A stretch of 64,000 bases of DNA from Antedon mediterranea (taxonomy: Eukaryota > Echinodermata > Crinoidea > Comatulida > Antedonidae), in assembly GCF_964355755.1 (NCBI RefSeq), contig NC_092676.1, forward strand, positions 15,484,288 to 15,548,287, in the 5' to 3' direction. This document shows positions 52,801 to 58,576 of this stretch, piece after piece. The notes under the pieces were generated by a model that was given only the letters and a program-made list of their open reading frames with translations, did no database searches and had not been told where the DNA came from. Made by a program: the position numbers and the translations under genes. How positions within the stretch are numbered: position 1 is the stretch's first letter; each line of letters starts with the position of its first letter.

Positions 52801-55004
52801 GATTATATTTTGTAATAATGTCCGTAGCGTAATATTGCAACTTAATAACGTTACGTAATCTTTTGTGAGCAACATTATTGATACTTATTTAAAACTTGAA
52901 TCTTTGTAGTTGGAGAGCGCTTTAATTTTAATTTACGTCAAATAATCAATAGGTTATGCTCGATACTCAACCCACGGATTTCTTCCGCCTTTTTGTGTCA
53001 TCTATACGCATTAATAATAACTCAATTTCTCAGTTGCATTATTTTTAATTTGATTGGCTATTGCCAATGATATGTTATGATAGTGCTAATGATAATCATG
53101 GTTGATGATAGGGATATCATTGTAATTATCTAGTGGGTACACACCAAAAAGCCACTGCCATGTGCTGTCCTTTAAAACCTTTCAGCTCCGAAATTCACAT
53201 CACTGCGGTATTCTAGAATACTGGCTATTCACACCACAAGAAATGGCGCAAAAACCAACGGTCGTTATATACATTTTGTGGTATTTTTGCTGGTCACAAA
53301 TTTGAACAATGTCAAGCAGACATAAATATATATGTCATTTATTTTGTAGATCAGGCTATGGCCCAAGCTAATATAAACGAATTTTGCGGCAATAACCAAG
53401 AATACAAACATGATTTTAACAGCGTTTCATTTTTACATGTTCTCTCTATTTCTATTTCGTTAAGTTCGTCTACGTAGGCCTACGTAAATTTGTTTCTTAT
53501 AAGATAATTAAAACGGTTGATGCCAGTTTTGAGAGCTAATATGTTATTTAAACGGTTGCTCTTTGTTAAAACTGTATTTTGTATCACCTTAAAGCTGCCA
53601 ATTCTCTCATCATAATATTCATTCATTCATTATTCACAGGTCCATTTCTTTCATTTGGCCTAATCGATCAAAGGTTTCGTCCATATTTAGTTGAATTAAT
53701 TATACTGTTGTATGAAGGTTTCTTATTCCTTATTCTTGATAGCTCAAGAAAATAAAAATACTAAGTTGAAGTAACTGTTGAAGTATGTTTGTAGATTGTT
53801 AATGTGGTTCTGATGTTGTGCTATTCGTTTGTGGGGAAATTAATTTGATTATGAGTTAGTACAATAGACTTGTAATAAATACTAGTATGGTAGTATTTAC
53901 TATTGGTTATGCATTGTGTTTCATACTTTGAATTAAACAGAGTAAGTTAATAATCCACAATCATCGTCAATAAACCAATTGATAAGTAAAGTAATAAATT
54001 TTCACCTCCATTTTTATCCAACATCAGCATCAAAATACTTTGCATACATCAAACGTAAGGATTCCACATTTGTTAATAAAATGTTTAGCACGAAATTAAA
54101 ATATAACGAAGGTTACATTTATCGTTCTGTTTTCGCTGTTCAGATTTAAATACTTTCTTTTTATCAGCACATTTACACTTTTAACTGTCTGATTCACAAA
54201 TATTATTTTGCCAATTATGGTTGCAAATAATTCAAATTGTAATAATATGGTATTAATCTTTAGCTGAAAAGTTGGATCGATACAGTACGGCAATACATTG
54301 CACCAATGCGGCATCAAATTATTTTAATAAGATAACCAGATCATTCCGATTGTGTGCTTCGGGCAAAAAAAATAGAATCACGTGTTTACGCAGACGTAAA
54401 AATCCTGCTATTGTTTTCATATTTAAAAATAATAATAAACAATATAGTTTTGAATGGTTATATTGTCGCTTTCTATCAAGATCACTTTAACAAGGGTTTA
54501 TCGACGATTCTGTATGCGTGCTAATACTGCAGGAATAATTCATATCGCCTTTATAAATACGCTTGACTGATAATAACTAGTCACTGTGTTAACATAGACA
54601 CTTTTTAAGGATAATATACATGTATGTACAATGAATATCACTGTGTAATATGGTTTGGAAATTATAGTATTATTGGAAAATGTAAAATATAAGAAGAATT
54701 TCCACTAAACCTACAAAATACTATAACGGCATGTATACATAAAGGATTCGCTCGTTTTTCCTTAATATGTAATATTATTAGCACTAATGCTTCTATGGTT
54801 TACCATTAGGCATGATAACCTCGTGAACAATCCCATTCTAAGTGTATTTTAATTATGTTTTGTGAATTTTTTTAAACAAACATATTGACATAAAATAATG
54901 AGTTCCGTGTCTTACCTTTCAATGGATACGTTTATAAATTCCTTAGCTTGCTGTCCACCACTACCAACTCTCTCTCTAAGTGTCCTCATTGCATTAGTTG
55001 CCAT
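1747..55004 (-). CDS. Vesicular glutamate transporter-like SLC17 carrier, exons 1-10 (3' end outside window)
   Basis: Ten exons on the minus strand (55004-54916, 30675-30417, 26446-26328, 26125-26011, 17364-17277, 12514-12428, 5868-5735, 3637-3488, 2746-2614, 1857-1747) join in phase with GT-AG borders into 428 residues with no stop. The family is the major-facilitator SLC17 group; VGLUTs load glutamate into synaptic vesicles. Matching blocks include [12 protein letters not shown]-like text at about 87-98, [16 protein letters not shown] at about 141-156, [10 protein letters not shown] at 186-195, [12 protein letters not shown] at about 204-215 and [20 protein letters not shown] at 308-327. 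Residues reported as important in mammalian VGLUT2 (Arg88, His128, Arg184, Glu191, Arg322) align with R91, H131, R187, E194 and R322. An N-glycosylation sequon (NNT) follows the first membrane segment, as in VGLUTs. The N-terminal tail is not similar to vertebrate VGLUTs. About 150 residues (last membrane segments and tail) are missing to the left. It could be a divergent VGLUT paralogue with another anion as substrate; sialin-type SLC17A5 fits less well. Confidence 0.9.
1858..2613. other. VGLUT-like intron 9
   Basis: AT-rich intron of 756 bp. Nothing recognisable beyond the splice sites. Confidence 0.7.
2614..2746 (-). CDS. SLC17/VGLUT-like exon 9
   Basis: Codes residues 348-391 plus one base. 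Contains [20 protein letters not shown], then [10 protein letters not shown] and [12 protein letters not shown], all family-typical. Acceptor taaatag, donor GGTG|gtaag. Confidence 0.95.
2747..3487. other. VGLUT-like intron 8
   Basis: AT-rich intron of 741 bp. Nothing recognisable beyond the splice sites. Confidence 0.7.
3488..3637 (-). CDS. SLC17/VGLUT-like exon 8
   Basis: Exactly 50 codons, phase 0 at both ends (residues 298-347). Contains [20 protein letters not shown] with the conserved Arg322, then [16 protein letters not shown], which follows the VGLUT pattern closely. Confidence 0.95.
4871..5012. repeat. Tandem duplication, 73-bp period, two copies
   Basis: The stretch starting ATTGTAGTACTTTGCCTATA at 4871 recurs at 4944, and both copies continue through TGTATGCC and CATGCTGGTT with a few substitutions and a small deletion in the second. 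Confidence 0.85.
5023..5179. mobile_element. TTAA-flanked miniature transposon (157 bp)
   Basis: Begins AGATGTATTGTCTACCTGAA right after TTAA (5019-5022) and ends with GGCAATACATCT right before TTAA (5180-5183), so the ends are inverted repeats of about 11 bp and the target duplication is TTAA. A second copy with the same ends lies at 58239-58572. TTAA duplication is typical of the piggyBac and Kolobok superfamilies; the ends differ from those of the large element at 6514, so it is not simply a deletion derivative of it. Confidence 0.75.
5735..5868 (-). CDS. SLC17/VGLUT-like exon 7
   Basis: Codes the end of Gly253 to Lys297: a membrane segment ([12 protein letters not shown]) followed by the cytosolic [19 protein letters not shown] loop, matching the SYESPxxHPxIxxEExxYI loop of VGLUTs. 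The donor is gtttgt, weaker than the others but canonical GT. Confidence 0.92.
6514..6539 (+). repeat. Left terminal inverted repeat of the Kolobok-type transposon
   Basis: 26 bp starting AGGAATGCAGTATTATTTCT directly after TTAA at 6510-6513; one mismatch (G at position 7) against the other end. Weak similarity continues inward for about 20 further bases. Confidence 0.93.
6670..6770 (+). promoter_or_regulatory. Putative promoter of the P2X7-tail-like gene: YY1-like, CRE, CCAAT and TATA elements
   Basis: In order on the plus strand: CCGCCATGTT at 6670-6679 (fits the YY1 consensus CCGCCATNTT), the perfect palindrome TGACGTCA at 6699-6706 (CRE), the inverted CCAAT box ATTGG at 6706-6710, and TATATATA at 6763-6770. 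The ATG follows at 6788. The spacing of CRE, CCAAT and TATA is that of an ordinary RNA polymerase II promoter, although a TATA box only 18-25 bases before the ATG implies a very short leader or use of another start site. Confidence 0.55.
6788..7324 (+). CDS. P2X7-receptor cytoplasmic tail ('ballast') domain-like protein carried by the transposon
   Basis: A single exon of 178 residues. After a run of eight arginines (13-20) comes [22 protein letters not shown] (49-70 region), a C-x-C-x2-C-x8-C-x-C-C cluster, then an FVCL segment at about 97-100, and a C-terminal [19 protein letters not shown] followed by [19 protein letters not shown] and NYVGF. The order and spacing match the Zn-binding, guanine-nucleotide-binding ballast tail of vertebrate P2X7, whose C-terminus ends with a similar IRKEFP-x3-G-x-Y-x-GF motif. 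No membrane segments or P2X channel part are present, so it is a free-standing ballast-domain protein, probably soluble. The Arg run may be a nuclear localisation or nucleic-acid-binding patch (inference). An AATAAA at 7424-7429 could serve as poly(A) signal. Its biochemical role outside P2X7 is unknown. Confidence 0.88.
   Translation: MNHGLQPYQLEPRRRRRRRRDVEEIEGLDNIVAHEGEDIEWRKVNKEEWCQCGRCELMDTAVECLCCREIENVRAKMNIGSENEMACILDHFEFEFVCLHPAVIRTALVARTDIRRDSIVDPIPNETFRLQAYRQFTYWVHDRLGKAVRRVIPACVVNKIRKDFPSIDGNYVGFKEVE
7325..8006. other. Spacer between the two convergent transposon genes
   Basis: Contains AATAAA at 7424-7429 on the plus strand (about 100 bases after the P2X7-tail-like stop) and, on the minus strand, AATAAA at 7842-7837 and 7802-7797 (about 165 and 205 bases after the transposase stop). 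Otherwise AT-rich with nothing recognisable. Confidence 0.5.
8007..8260 (-). CDS. Transposase exon 7 (C-terminus, stop codon)
   Basis: Completes a Gly codon, then 83 codons and TAG (8009-8007). Contains [20 protein letters not shown] and RKRLMEMV, the conserved C-terminal block of the family. Acceptor ctaacag. Confidence 0.92.
8007..11424 (-). CDS. THAP-domain transposase of Kolobok type, seven exons, intact
   Basis: Exons 11424-11056, 10560-10423, 10322-10124, 9939-9047, 8892-8667, 8501-8355 and 8260-8007 join in phase with GT-AG borders into 741 residues ending in TAG. Residues 1-92 form a THAP zinc finger: [10 protein letters not shown] gives C4 and C9, RVCSEHF gives C60 and H63, and AVPT closes it at 90-93; such domains bind transposon ends. 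An acidic linker (about 215-260) follows. The catalytic part starts with a Cys/His cluster (CQEC at 280-283, C304, H308), then [14 protein letters not shown] (D396), VVGVTTDRH (D465) and FDIFH (486-489), consistent with the Asp-rich DDE/D RNase H fold with a D-x2-H motif; further conserved blocks are [13 protein letters not shown] (about 574-586), [10 protein letters not shown] and [10 protein letters not shown]. The third catalytic acid is not certain. No frameshift, stop or missing exon is apparent, so it may be active. Confidence 0.9.
8355..8501 (-). CDS. Transposase exon 6
   Basis: Completes a Gly codon, then 48 codons (residues 610-657). Contains [29 protein letters not shown] and DHNENVGR. 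Acceptor ttacag, donor GAAG|gtaag. Confidence 0.9.
8667..8892 (-). CDS. Transposase exon 5
   Basis: 75 codons plus one base (residues 534-608). Contains [15 protein letters not shown] and [14 protein letters not shown], blocks conserved in this transposase family. Acceptor ttttag, donor ACAG|gtatgt. Confidence 0.9.
9047..9939 (-). CDS. Transposase exon 4: main catalytic exon
   Basis: 893 bases coding residues 236-533. Carries the CQECGSLL and [11 protein letters not shown] cluster, the GDGRSD and TTDRH acidic motifs, FDIFHVVK and [11 protein letters not shown]. Acceptor tttttcag at 9940, donor TGCT|gtaagt. The open frame runs past both splice sites, but the flanking residues are not conserved. 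Confidence 0.92.
10124..10322 (-). CDS. Transposase exon 3 (basic then acidic linker)
   Basis: 66 codons plus one base (residues 170-235). A Lys-rich stretch ([15 protein letters not shown]) that could be a nuclear localisation signal precedes an acidic [16 protein letters not shown] tail. Acceptor ttccag, donor GAAG|gtacta. Confidence 0.8.
10423..10560 (-). CDS. Transposase exon 2
   Basis: 46 codons, phase 0 at both ends (residues 124-169). Acceptor ttttcag, donor ACAA|gtaag. Contains GCKCGQ, a small Cys pair; no domain recognised. Confidence 0.8.
11056..11424 (-). CDS. Transposase exon 1: THAP zinc finger
   Basis: 123 codons from ATG 11424 to donor AAAG|gtaag. The start was chosen because the THAP fold begins with M-x2-C at this Met. 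The frame stays open upstream to 11733, but that ATG lies outside the YY1-like promoter site at 11665-11674 and near the terminal repeat. The conserved HRLP at 29-32 and KW at 41-42 fit THAP. Confidence 0.92.
11586..11674 (-). promoter_or_regulatory. Putative transposase promoter: YY1-like site, ETS-like site, E-box
   Basis: On the minus strand: CCGCCATCTT at 11674-11665 (fits CCGCCATNTT), GCGGAAGT at about 11632-11625 (ETS-like) and CACGTG at 11591-11586 (E-box). The first ATG downstream of these is the THAP start at 11424. No TATA box in a sensible place. The YY1-like site sits about 140 bases inside the right end and points toward the gene, mirroring the one at the left end. Confidence 0.45.
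11787..11812 (-). repeat. Right terminal inverted repeat of the Kolobok-type transposon
   Basis: Reverse complement starts AGGAATCCAGTATTATTTCT and matches the left end at 25 of 26 bases; directly followed on the plus strand by TTAA at 11813-11816. Confidence 0.93.
12428..12514 (-). CDS. SLC17/VGLUT-like exon 6
   Basis: Codes residues 224-252 plus one base. Contains [20 protein letters not shown] then [10 protein letters not shown], nearly identical in pattern to VGLUT membrane segment 5-6. Acceptor ttacag, donor TTTG|gtacgt. The Kolobok-type transposon lies in the intron just downstream of this exon. Confidence 0.95.
12772..13187. repeat. 11-bp minisatellite, about 38 near-perfect copies
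   Basis: The unit CAGTTGCAGTG repeats from 12772 to 13187 with essentially no variation. Because 11 is not a multiple of three and the unit contains no stop in any phase on either strand, all six frames stay open across the array; the resulting 150-180 residue reading frames are artefacts, not genes. Confidence 0.97.
14463..14522 (+). repeat. Dispersed direct repeat, copy A
   Basis: The ATCTCCATTGAGATCCAG segment through GTCATTTTTTCAGTAATTTG resembles 15614-15674 (ATCTCCACTGATATCCAG through GTCATTTTTTCGGTAATTTG). Partner copy about 1.15 kb downstream; origin unknown. Confidence 0.7.
15614..15674 (+). repeat. Dispersed direct repeat, copy B
   Basis: Second copy of the repeat at 14463-14522, with roughly one change in six bases; looser similarity extends some 50 bases further on the left. 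Confidence 0.7.
17277..17364 (-). CDS. SLC17/VGLUT-like exon 5
   Basis: Codes residues 195-223 plus one base. Contains [18 protein letters not shown], the most conserved cytosolic loop of the SLC17 family. Acceptor ttgccag, donor GCAG|gtacgt. Confidence 0.95.
18498..18700 (+). repeat. Direct repeat pair around CTATGGACCGC
   Basis: TTTTGCAAAAGCCTCTGGGCC through ATGGACCGCGTATTT at 18498-18550 recurs, changed, as TTTTGCAAAGGTCTCTAGCC through ATGGACCGCATATTT at 18652-18700, a spacing of 154 bases. Confidence 0.65.
18811..19393. repeat. Long imperfect inverted repeat (foldback element), 583 bp
   Basis: The left end GTGAAACAAATT at 18811 is matched by AATTTGTTTCAC ending at 19393. Inner arms at about 19050-19132 and 19187-19275 pair closely (for example CTAATGTATATATTT against AAATATATACATTAG) and the outer arms pair more loosely (GAGATCA..GCATCAC against GTGATGC..TGATCTC). 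The centre at 19133-19186 is unpaired. No coding capacity; probably a MITE or foldback transposon. No clear target duplication was found. Confidence 0.7.
21366..22586. repeat. 42-bp satellite array with 11-unit higher-order repeat
   Basis: About 29 copies of a 42-bp unit (AACCAGTAACGCAATCTATT, then AACCACTAACGTAACACAAATC). Variant units recur at exactly 462 bp: the CTATAAACC variant lies at 21485 and 21947, and the CTATAAACCACTAATG variant at 21737 and 22199. That is 11 x 42, a higher-order duplication. As 42 is a multiple of three, the minus strand shows a spurious 14-residue repeat reading frame. Confidence 0.95.
22587..22765 (+). mobile_element. PIF/Harbinger-like MITE, copy 1 (179 bp)
   Basis: Starts AGCTTGGTTCCCACTAG and ends CTAGTGGGAACCACGCT, with TAA on both sides (22584-22586 and 22766-22768) inside the satellite unit ACTAACG, so the pre-insertion sequence can be read directly. 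Nearly the whole element is a palindrome. TAA/TTA duplication with such ends suits PIF/Harbinger. Confidence 0.85.
23061..23101 (+). mobile_element. MITE fragment (right end only)
   Basis: Matches the last 41 bp of copy 1, ending CTAGTGGGAACCACGCT before TAA; the rest has been lost. Confidence 0.8.
23375..23704 (+). mobile_element. PIF/Harbinger-like MITE, copy 2, split by a nested copy
   Basis: The left half 23375-23458 starts AGCTTGGTTCCCACTAG; the right half 23639-23704 ends CTAGTGGGAACCAAGCT. Copy 3 interrupts it at its centre. The flanks TCA and TTA are an imperfect duplication. Confidence 0.8.
23459..23638 (-). mobile_element. PIF/Harbinger-like MITE, copy 3, nested in copy 2
   Basis: 180 bp with both terminal repeats (AGCGTGGTTCCCACTAG to CTAGTGGGAACCAAGCT), flanked by TGA at 23456-23458 and 23639-23641. 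Orientation is opposite to copy 1. Confidence 0.85.
23945..24123 (-). mobile_element. PIF/Harbinger-like MITE, copy 4 (179 bp)
   Basis: Same 179-bp length as copy 1 but in the opposite orientation. TTA flanks at 23942-23944 and 24124-24126. Internal sequence is almost identical to copies 1 and 3. Confidence 0.87.
26011..26125 (-). CDS. SLC17/VGLUT-like exon 4
   Basis: Codes the end of Arg156 to Glu194. The acceptor ctttgtag is followed by AGTG; using the next AG would break the frame and the motif. Contains [14 protein letters not shown] and [10 protein letters not shown], with the conserved Arg187 and Glu194 that face the transport path in VGLUTs. Donor GGAG|gtaag. Confidence 0.95.
26126..26327. 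other. VGLUT-like intron 3
   Basis: Shortest intron (202 bp); nothing but splice sites. Confidence 0.8.
26328..26446 (-). CDS. SLC17/VGLUT-like exon 3
   Basis: Codes residues 117-155 plus two bases of Arg156, between acceptor ttttttcag and donor ACAG|gtaaag. Contains [19 protein letters not shown], matching the VGLUT second membrane segment with the conserved His (H131). A Leu stands where vertebrate VGLUTs have Trp in the SFFWGY motif. Confidence 0.95.
26550..26585. repeat. Perfect 13-bp inverted repeat with 10-base loop
   Basis: AATCTATGCATTC at 26550-26562 pairs with GAATGCATAGATT at 26573-26585. Looser pairing extends outward on both sides (AATATTTAA against TTTTAAATA). Possibly a MITE relic. 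Confidence 0.75.
27858..27995 (+). mobile_element. LINE remnant (C-terminal tail of an RTE-like ORF)
   Basis: One frame reads [20 protein letters not shown] and then [13 protein letters not shown], the R-R-W-x-D-[DE]-I ... W-x-R-x-A-x-x-R-x-x-W pattern found at the end of many endonuclease-reverse transcriptase ORFs. Upstream bases (27795-27857) match loosely with frame breaks. Severely truncated. Confidence 0.6.
30417..30675 (-). CDS. SLC17/VGLUT-like exon 2 (N-terminal tail and first membrane segment)
   Basis: Codes residues 31-116. The acceptor is tttatag and the donor CAC|gtaag, phase 0. A Ser/Thr/Asp-rich cytosolic stretch is followed by a Cys cluster ([15 protein letters not shown]), the first transmembrane helix and the diagnostic [14 protein letters not shown], then a luminal NNNT glycosylation sequon. 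The Cys-rich motif before the helix is also present in vertebrate VGLUTs in shorter form. Confidence 0.92.
37863..37931 (-). repeat. GACC-associated dispersed repeat, copy A
   Basis: On the minus strand: GTGTTTACCGACTGACCGACC, then ATAGTGAGCTG, then a short stem AGTCGCG/CGCGACT around TGCAAG. The same GTGTTTACCGAC and ATAGTGAGCTG ends bracket the GACC array at 63419-63506 in the other orientation. Confidence 0.6.
41520..44740. repeat. 40-bp minisatellite, about 70-75 copies
   Basis: Unit ATGTAATAAACCTAGAAGCA plus ACCAGCCGGGTGAAAGTGGT. The middle (about 42000-44280) is homogeneous, with alternating subtypes CCAGTCGGG, CCAGCCTGG, CCAGCCGGG and CCAGTTGGG. Both edges (41520-41900 and 44280-44740) decay into diverged, indel-bearing copies. 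Short reading frames on the minus strand inside it are artefacts. Confidence 0.96.
45881..45980. repeat. Two-copy repeat bounded by CCCGGG palindromes
   Basis: CGGGTAAGTTGAC...GCTAACTTTAGTGCATACCGA at 45883 recurs at 45926 with changes. Perfect palindromes TTACCCGGGTAA (45921-45932) and TTTACCCGGGTAAA (45966-45979) mark the unit borders. Confidence 0.8.
54916..55004 (-). CDS. SLC17/VGLUT-like exon 1 (start codon)
   Basis: The exon begins at ATG (55004-55002) and encodes [17 protein letters not shown] and 12 further residues, ending in a split Arg codon (AG|G) that joins exon 2 in frame. The donor is AAAG|gtaag. This cytosolic N-terminus has no family signature, so its assignment rests on phase compatibility, the good start codon and the fact that exon 2 has no usable start of its own after its acceptor until residue 60. 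A TATAAA on the minus strand at 55042-55037 lies about 35 bases upstream of the ATG and could be a core promoter, but this is weak evidence in AT-rich DNA. Confidence 0.65.
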
Positions 55005-57099
55005 GTTCTTGAAAGCAAAATTCCAATCTACGTCGGTTTATAGAGCATTTATTATTGAGCGTTAAATGACAGACTCTACTTTAGAGGCCCAGGGCTAAAC
55101 GAGTAATAACAGAAATTAAATTATCTTCGAATACACTTTTATAGAAAATCTAAAACACTGTTAAATGCAGCAATAATTTGTGATGTCAATGAAACCTTAG
55201 GAGGAAGCTTTGGCAGAGGTAAAGCGAGGCACACGACTTGAACTGTACTGTTGAAAATAGATTACGAAGTGGACCCGCTCTTAGCTCAAGAAGTTATTGT
55301 CCGGTTTAGTTTTATCGCACAGCCTGTGCGATTAGTGCTACCAACCATAAATAGCTAACCTATCCACAGTTTTGGTTCAAAATAGTGCCAAAGTATCGTG
55401 AGAAGATGCAATTATTAATATTCTTCCGCGTAAGTAAAGATTGCTTTACTTATCGTGATTCTAATTGGTCGAATCGTGACCATCAGTTATAATATTGTAG
55501 CCAATGAAAGCTCATTGATATAACTTCAGCTGACTACCACAACGGTGTTCGTATTGCATACAAAATAATGTTTGAAGTAGTATGTACGTCTGCGCTATAG
55601 TTTAATTATACACTATTAATGTGTGTGACGGTACGTATTCACTTCCTAACCTTGAGGACTGGCTAGGTTATTCTTAACAGATTATTTTTTTACAAATGGA
55701 TCCCATTGCATAATCACAAGTTTATCAATTAATTACTACATTCATATTCTCTATGTAATTACAATGGGCGGATAATTCGATCGTCCTTCCACCTTAGAGT
55801 ACATGCGCTTGTGTTTAGCTAAACAGTGTAGTGCTATTAACAAGAGAAAAATATTCATTAAATAGGAATTATGTATTTGCATCCTTTAAGATCCATCTCT
55901 TAAGGTAATCCGGCCATATTTATTACGTCAATGTCATCATATTATTATAATAATAATTATTGTATGGATTATAATTTGTATTATGCCAATCATCTAATGA
56001 GATATCATATCGATCAGTATCAAGTGGGCAATGTTGTACCACCGTATAAAATAAACCTACAATAAAAACACCCATGAGTGGGTTGTTATAATAGTAATAG
56101 TAATATAAATCTATCAAATTATTAATTTCTTCATATTTTCAACATTTTCTAAAGAAAGATCGCTTACAATAAGAGCTGTCTTTATGTAACCCAATATATA
56201 TAGGCCTTTAAAGTTTCAGTAAGCTATACTCAAATCAGGGACGAATGGATGTAGGTCTGTATAGTTACGTATTATGCGTTATTTGTAAATTTACATGTGG
56301 TTCACGTAAAAGATGGTCTTAATTGTTATTTAAATTACAATAAATAAATAAAATTGGTCAGTTTATAGACATTATAAACTAGGTCTCATGTGCTAAGGTG
56401 GACTAGGTGTTCACTTTTATCTAATCCTCCTTTAAGGCACCCGATTCTTGGCACTATATTTTCCAGTATCATAAGGAAATTCGTATCACATGTGTTTCAC
56501 ATGAGATGCTGTATTACGGAATTTTTCAATGATACTGGGGAAATATTGTCGTATTTGATATAGCATTGATAATCGGGAACTTGAGGTTCAATCCAGGTCC
56601 AGGTATAGGTCTACATAACTGTAGGCCTATAAAAAAGGTAGGCCCAAAGTGGGGCCCTTCTAATGTAAATAAAAATTGGACACTAAACACTGGTTATGGT
56701 TTATAGGCAATATTGAGAAGATCAGTTCTACCCATAACTGGTGCCGTGCCGTGGCTCGGCGAACGACCGGCCATCGACATTAAAAAATTCAAACCGTGTC
56801 ATAAATTACAAGTATAAAACATAGGCCTACAATAACAATATTCAACCAAAGTATAGATTGCCATTCATTCGTATAATGTTCTCTAGGCATAACTTTAACA
56901 GAATTTGTAATTTACTAATAAAGAATTCTAACCCAATTGTGTAAAATAGGCTTGAATGCTTATGAGAGAGTGCAAACAACTAGGGTGCAAGACGTAGCTA
57001 AAGCAGTTCGGTGTAGCCGAACTTGTGAATACGTGATTGCAAGAGGACAGGCCGTATTTCAACATTATAGCATAATAACATAACATAATAGCTTGTGGT
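55005..57099. other. Upstream region of the VGLUT-like gene
   Basis: 5' flank of the gene. Apart from a TATAAA (minus strand, 55042-55037) and a foldback repeat at about 56452-56550, I see no recognisable element or gene. Confidence 0.5.
56452..56550. repeat. Imperfect inverted repeat (about 45-bp arms)
   Basis: TATTTTCCAGTATCATAAGG...ATCACATGTG is mirrored by CACATGAGAT...CAATGATACTGGGGAAATA with a 3-base centre. A foldback of unknown origin. Confidence 0.65.
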
Positions 57100-57128
57100 C
57101 AATTCGCTTGCGTTGCGGCTTACAGTAC

Positions 57129-57304
57129 AGCTTGGTTCCCACTAAGACGCAACGCAAGGACATAAACGCAACGCAAGTGTTTTGACCAATGACAGCTGGC
57201 GACAGTTCGATTAATCCTCACTTACGTTGCGTCTACGTCTTTGCGTTGCGTTCTAGTGAGAACAAGCTTAAGTCCTTTCGTTGCGTCCTAGTCGGAACCA
57301 AGCT
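57129..57304 (+). mobile_element. PIF/Harbinger-like MITE, diverged copy
   Basis: Starts AGCTTGGTTCCCACTAAGAC and ends GTCGGAACCAAGCT, with an extra internal end at about 57250-57268. Shares the CAACGCAAGGAC motif with the satellite-borne copies but is older and rearranged. A further fragment, AATTCGCTTGCGTTGCG, precedes it at about 57101. Confidence 0.7.
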
Positions 57305-58234
57305 ATGTTCATGTACGCTTAGATTTTTTTAAAGACAATTTCAACAGCGAATTGTTTTGTGAAAATGTTAGTGTGAATAGATATTTGTCATTAAGTTTGA
57401 TAACCATATTTATATTAATCATGTATTTGTATTCTGTATTTTTCTTCTGTACACATGTAAATAACTAAACGCATAGTATCGTATATTTGATTCGTTGGGT
57501 GGCGCTATTAGGGTGAGTGTGATTGAATGTAGTGAAAACGTTAAATTCCGCCTTGTTTGCTAAAGGTTGCTTAAAGAGCTAATTAACTATATGTTAACTA
57601 ATTCTTTTAAAATCATTACATTGATTCAAACATACTTTATTATTTTATGCTTTAGGTTACTTTACATAAGGTAAATCATAAATCTAGATTTTGTGTTTAA
57701 TCAATTTGACATTACAATGACTATCAATATCGTCGAGTTTTGTTAATTGGCAATACATTCAATATTATGCCTACAATACACAACGTTAAAGGGATAATAC
57801 ATTTGTGTATTATTTCACACGTCATGCCTAGTAATACAGGAATTTTTTGTTTGTGTAAAAACCTTCCATCTATCATAGAAATAGCACTCTCTCTAATCTT
57901 GCAATTAGCAACATTGTAGGCACTCGGGAAACGCAGAAAATGTTTACGGGAACTGATAATAGGAGTGATGGATTGTGTCAGGCTTTTGAGATGTTTCAAA
58001 ATGCTCATATACCTGCAATTACACATTATCCATCTGTAGCCTTTTGGCTCCATGCATTAATATCTGATTAGTAGTATCATTAAGTCTCTTCATAAACAAA
58101 GATGTTTCCATGGCATCACTGTCCGCCGCTTGCATTTTGTTGTGCGCACGGTAGATCACATGAGAAACTACAGTAGTACTGATTGTGTATTTATGCTAAC
58201 AATGACAGTATTCGTTATTTCTTTAACGACTCTT
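57305..58234. other. Intergenic, nothing recognised
   Basis: Contains a 109-codon open frame on the minus strand (58053-57724) with no recognisable domain. I do not call it a gene. Confidence 0.4.
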
Positions 58235-58238
58235 TTAA

Positions 58239-58572
58239 AGATGTATTGTCCCCCTGAACATATAATTTTTGAATTTTTTGTTGTTGAATATGCCATTTTA
58301 ATGTCACCTAATAGTTATTTACTTTGACCAAAAATTGGATTGGGAAAAAATTATTACCTGAAAAAACCCTGTAATTTAAAGCAAAAAAAAAAAACCAGTC
58401 AAATTTGGGTTTTTTGTTTAATTTAACCGTTTATTTTGTCATTATTATAAGTGAAAACATTATTTTTTCTGTTTTTTATTTCTACAGAAGTGATTAACTT
58501 TGTTAAAACTACAAAATGGCATATTAAAAGTCTGATTTATTAATCTTCATTTTTCTGGGGAACAATACATCT
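58239..58572. mobile_element. TTAA-flanked miniature transposon (334 bp)
   Basis: Starts AGATGTATTGTCCCCCTGAA after TTAA (58235-58238) and ends GGGGAACAATACATCT before TTAA (58573-58576). The ends are shared with the 157-bp element at 5023-5179. No coding capacity. Confidence 0.8.
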
Positions 58573-58576
58573 TTAA

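Larger units (their letters stand above)
30676..54915. other. VGLUT-like intron 1 (about 24 kb)
   Basis: Contains the 40-bp minisatellite (41520-44740), a repeat with CCCGGG palindromes (45881-45980) and one copy of a GACC-associated repeat (about 37863-37931). No other exon or element was recognised. The long open frame at 33083-33529 (plus, 148 codons) has no recognisable domain and AT-driven composition, so I do not call it a gene. The remaining stretches are AT-rich without visible features. Confidence 0.6.

Noticed and set aside
57724-58053. 109-codon open frame on the minus strand
   Set aside because: No recognisable domain and no supporting context.
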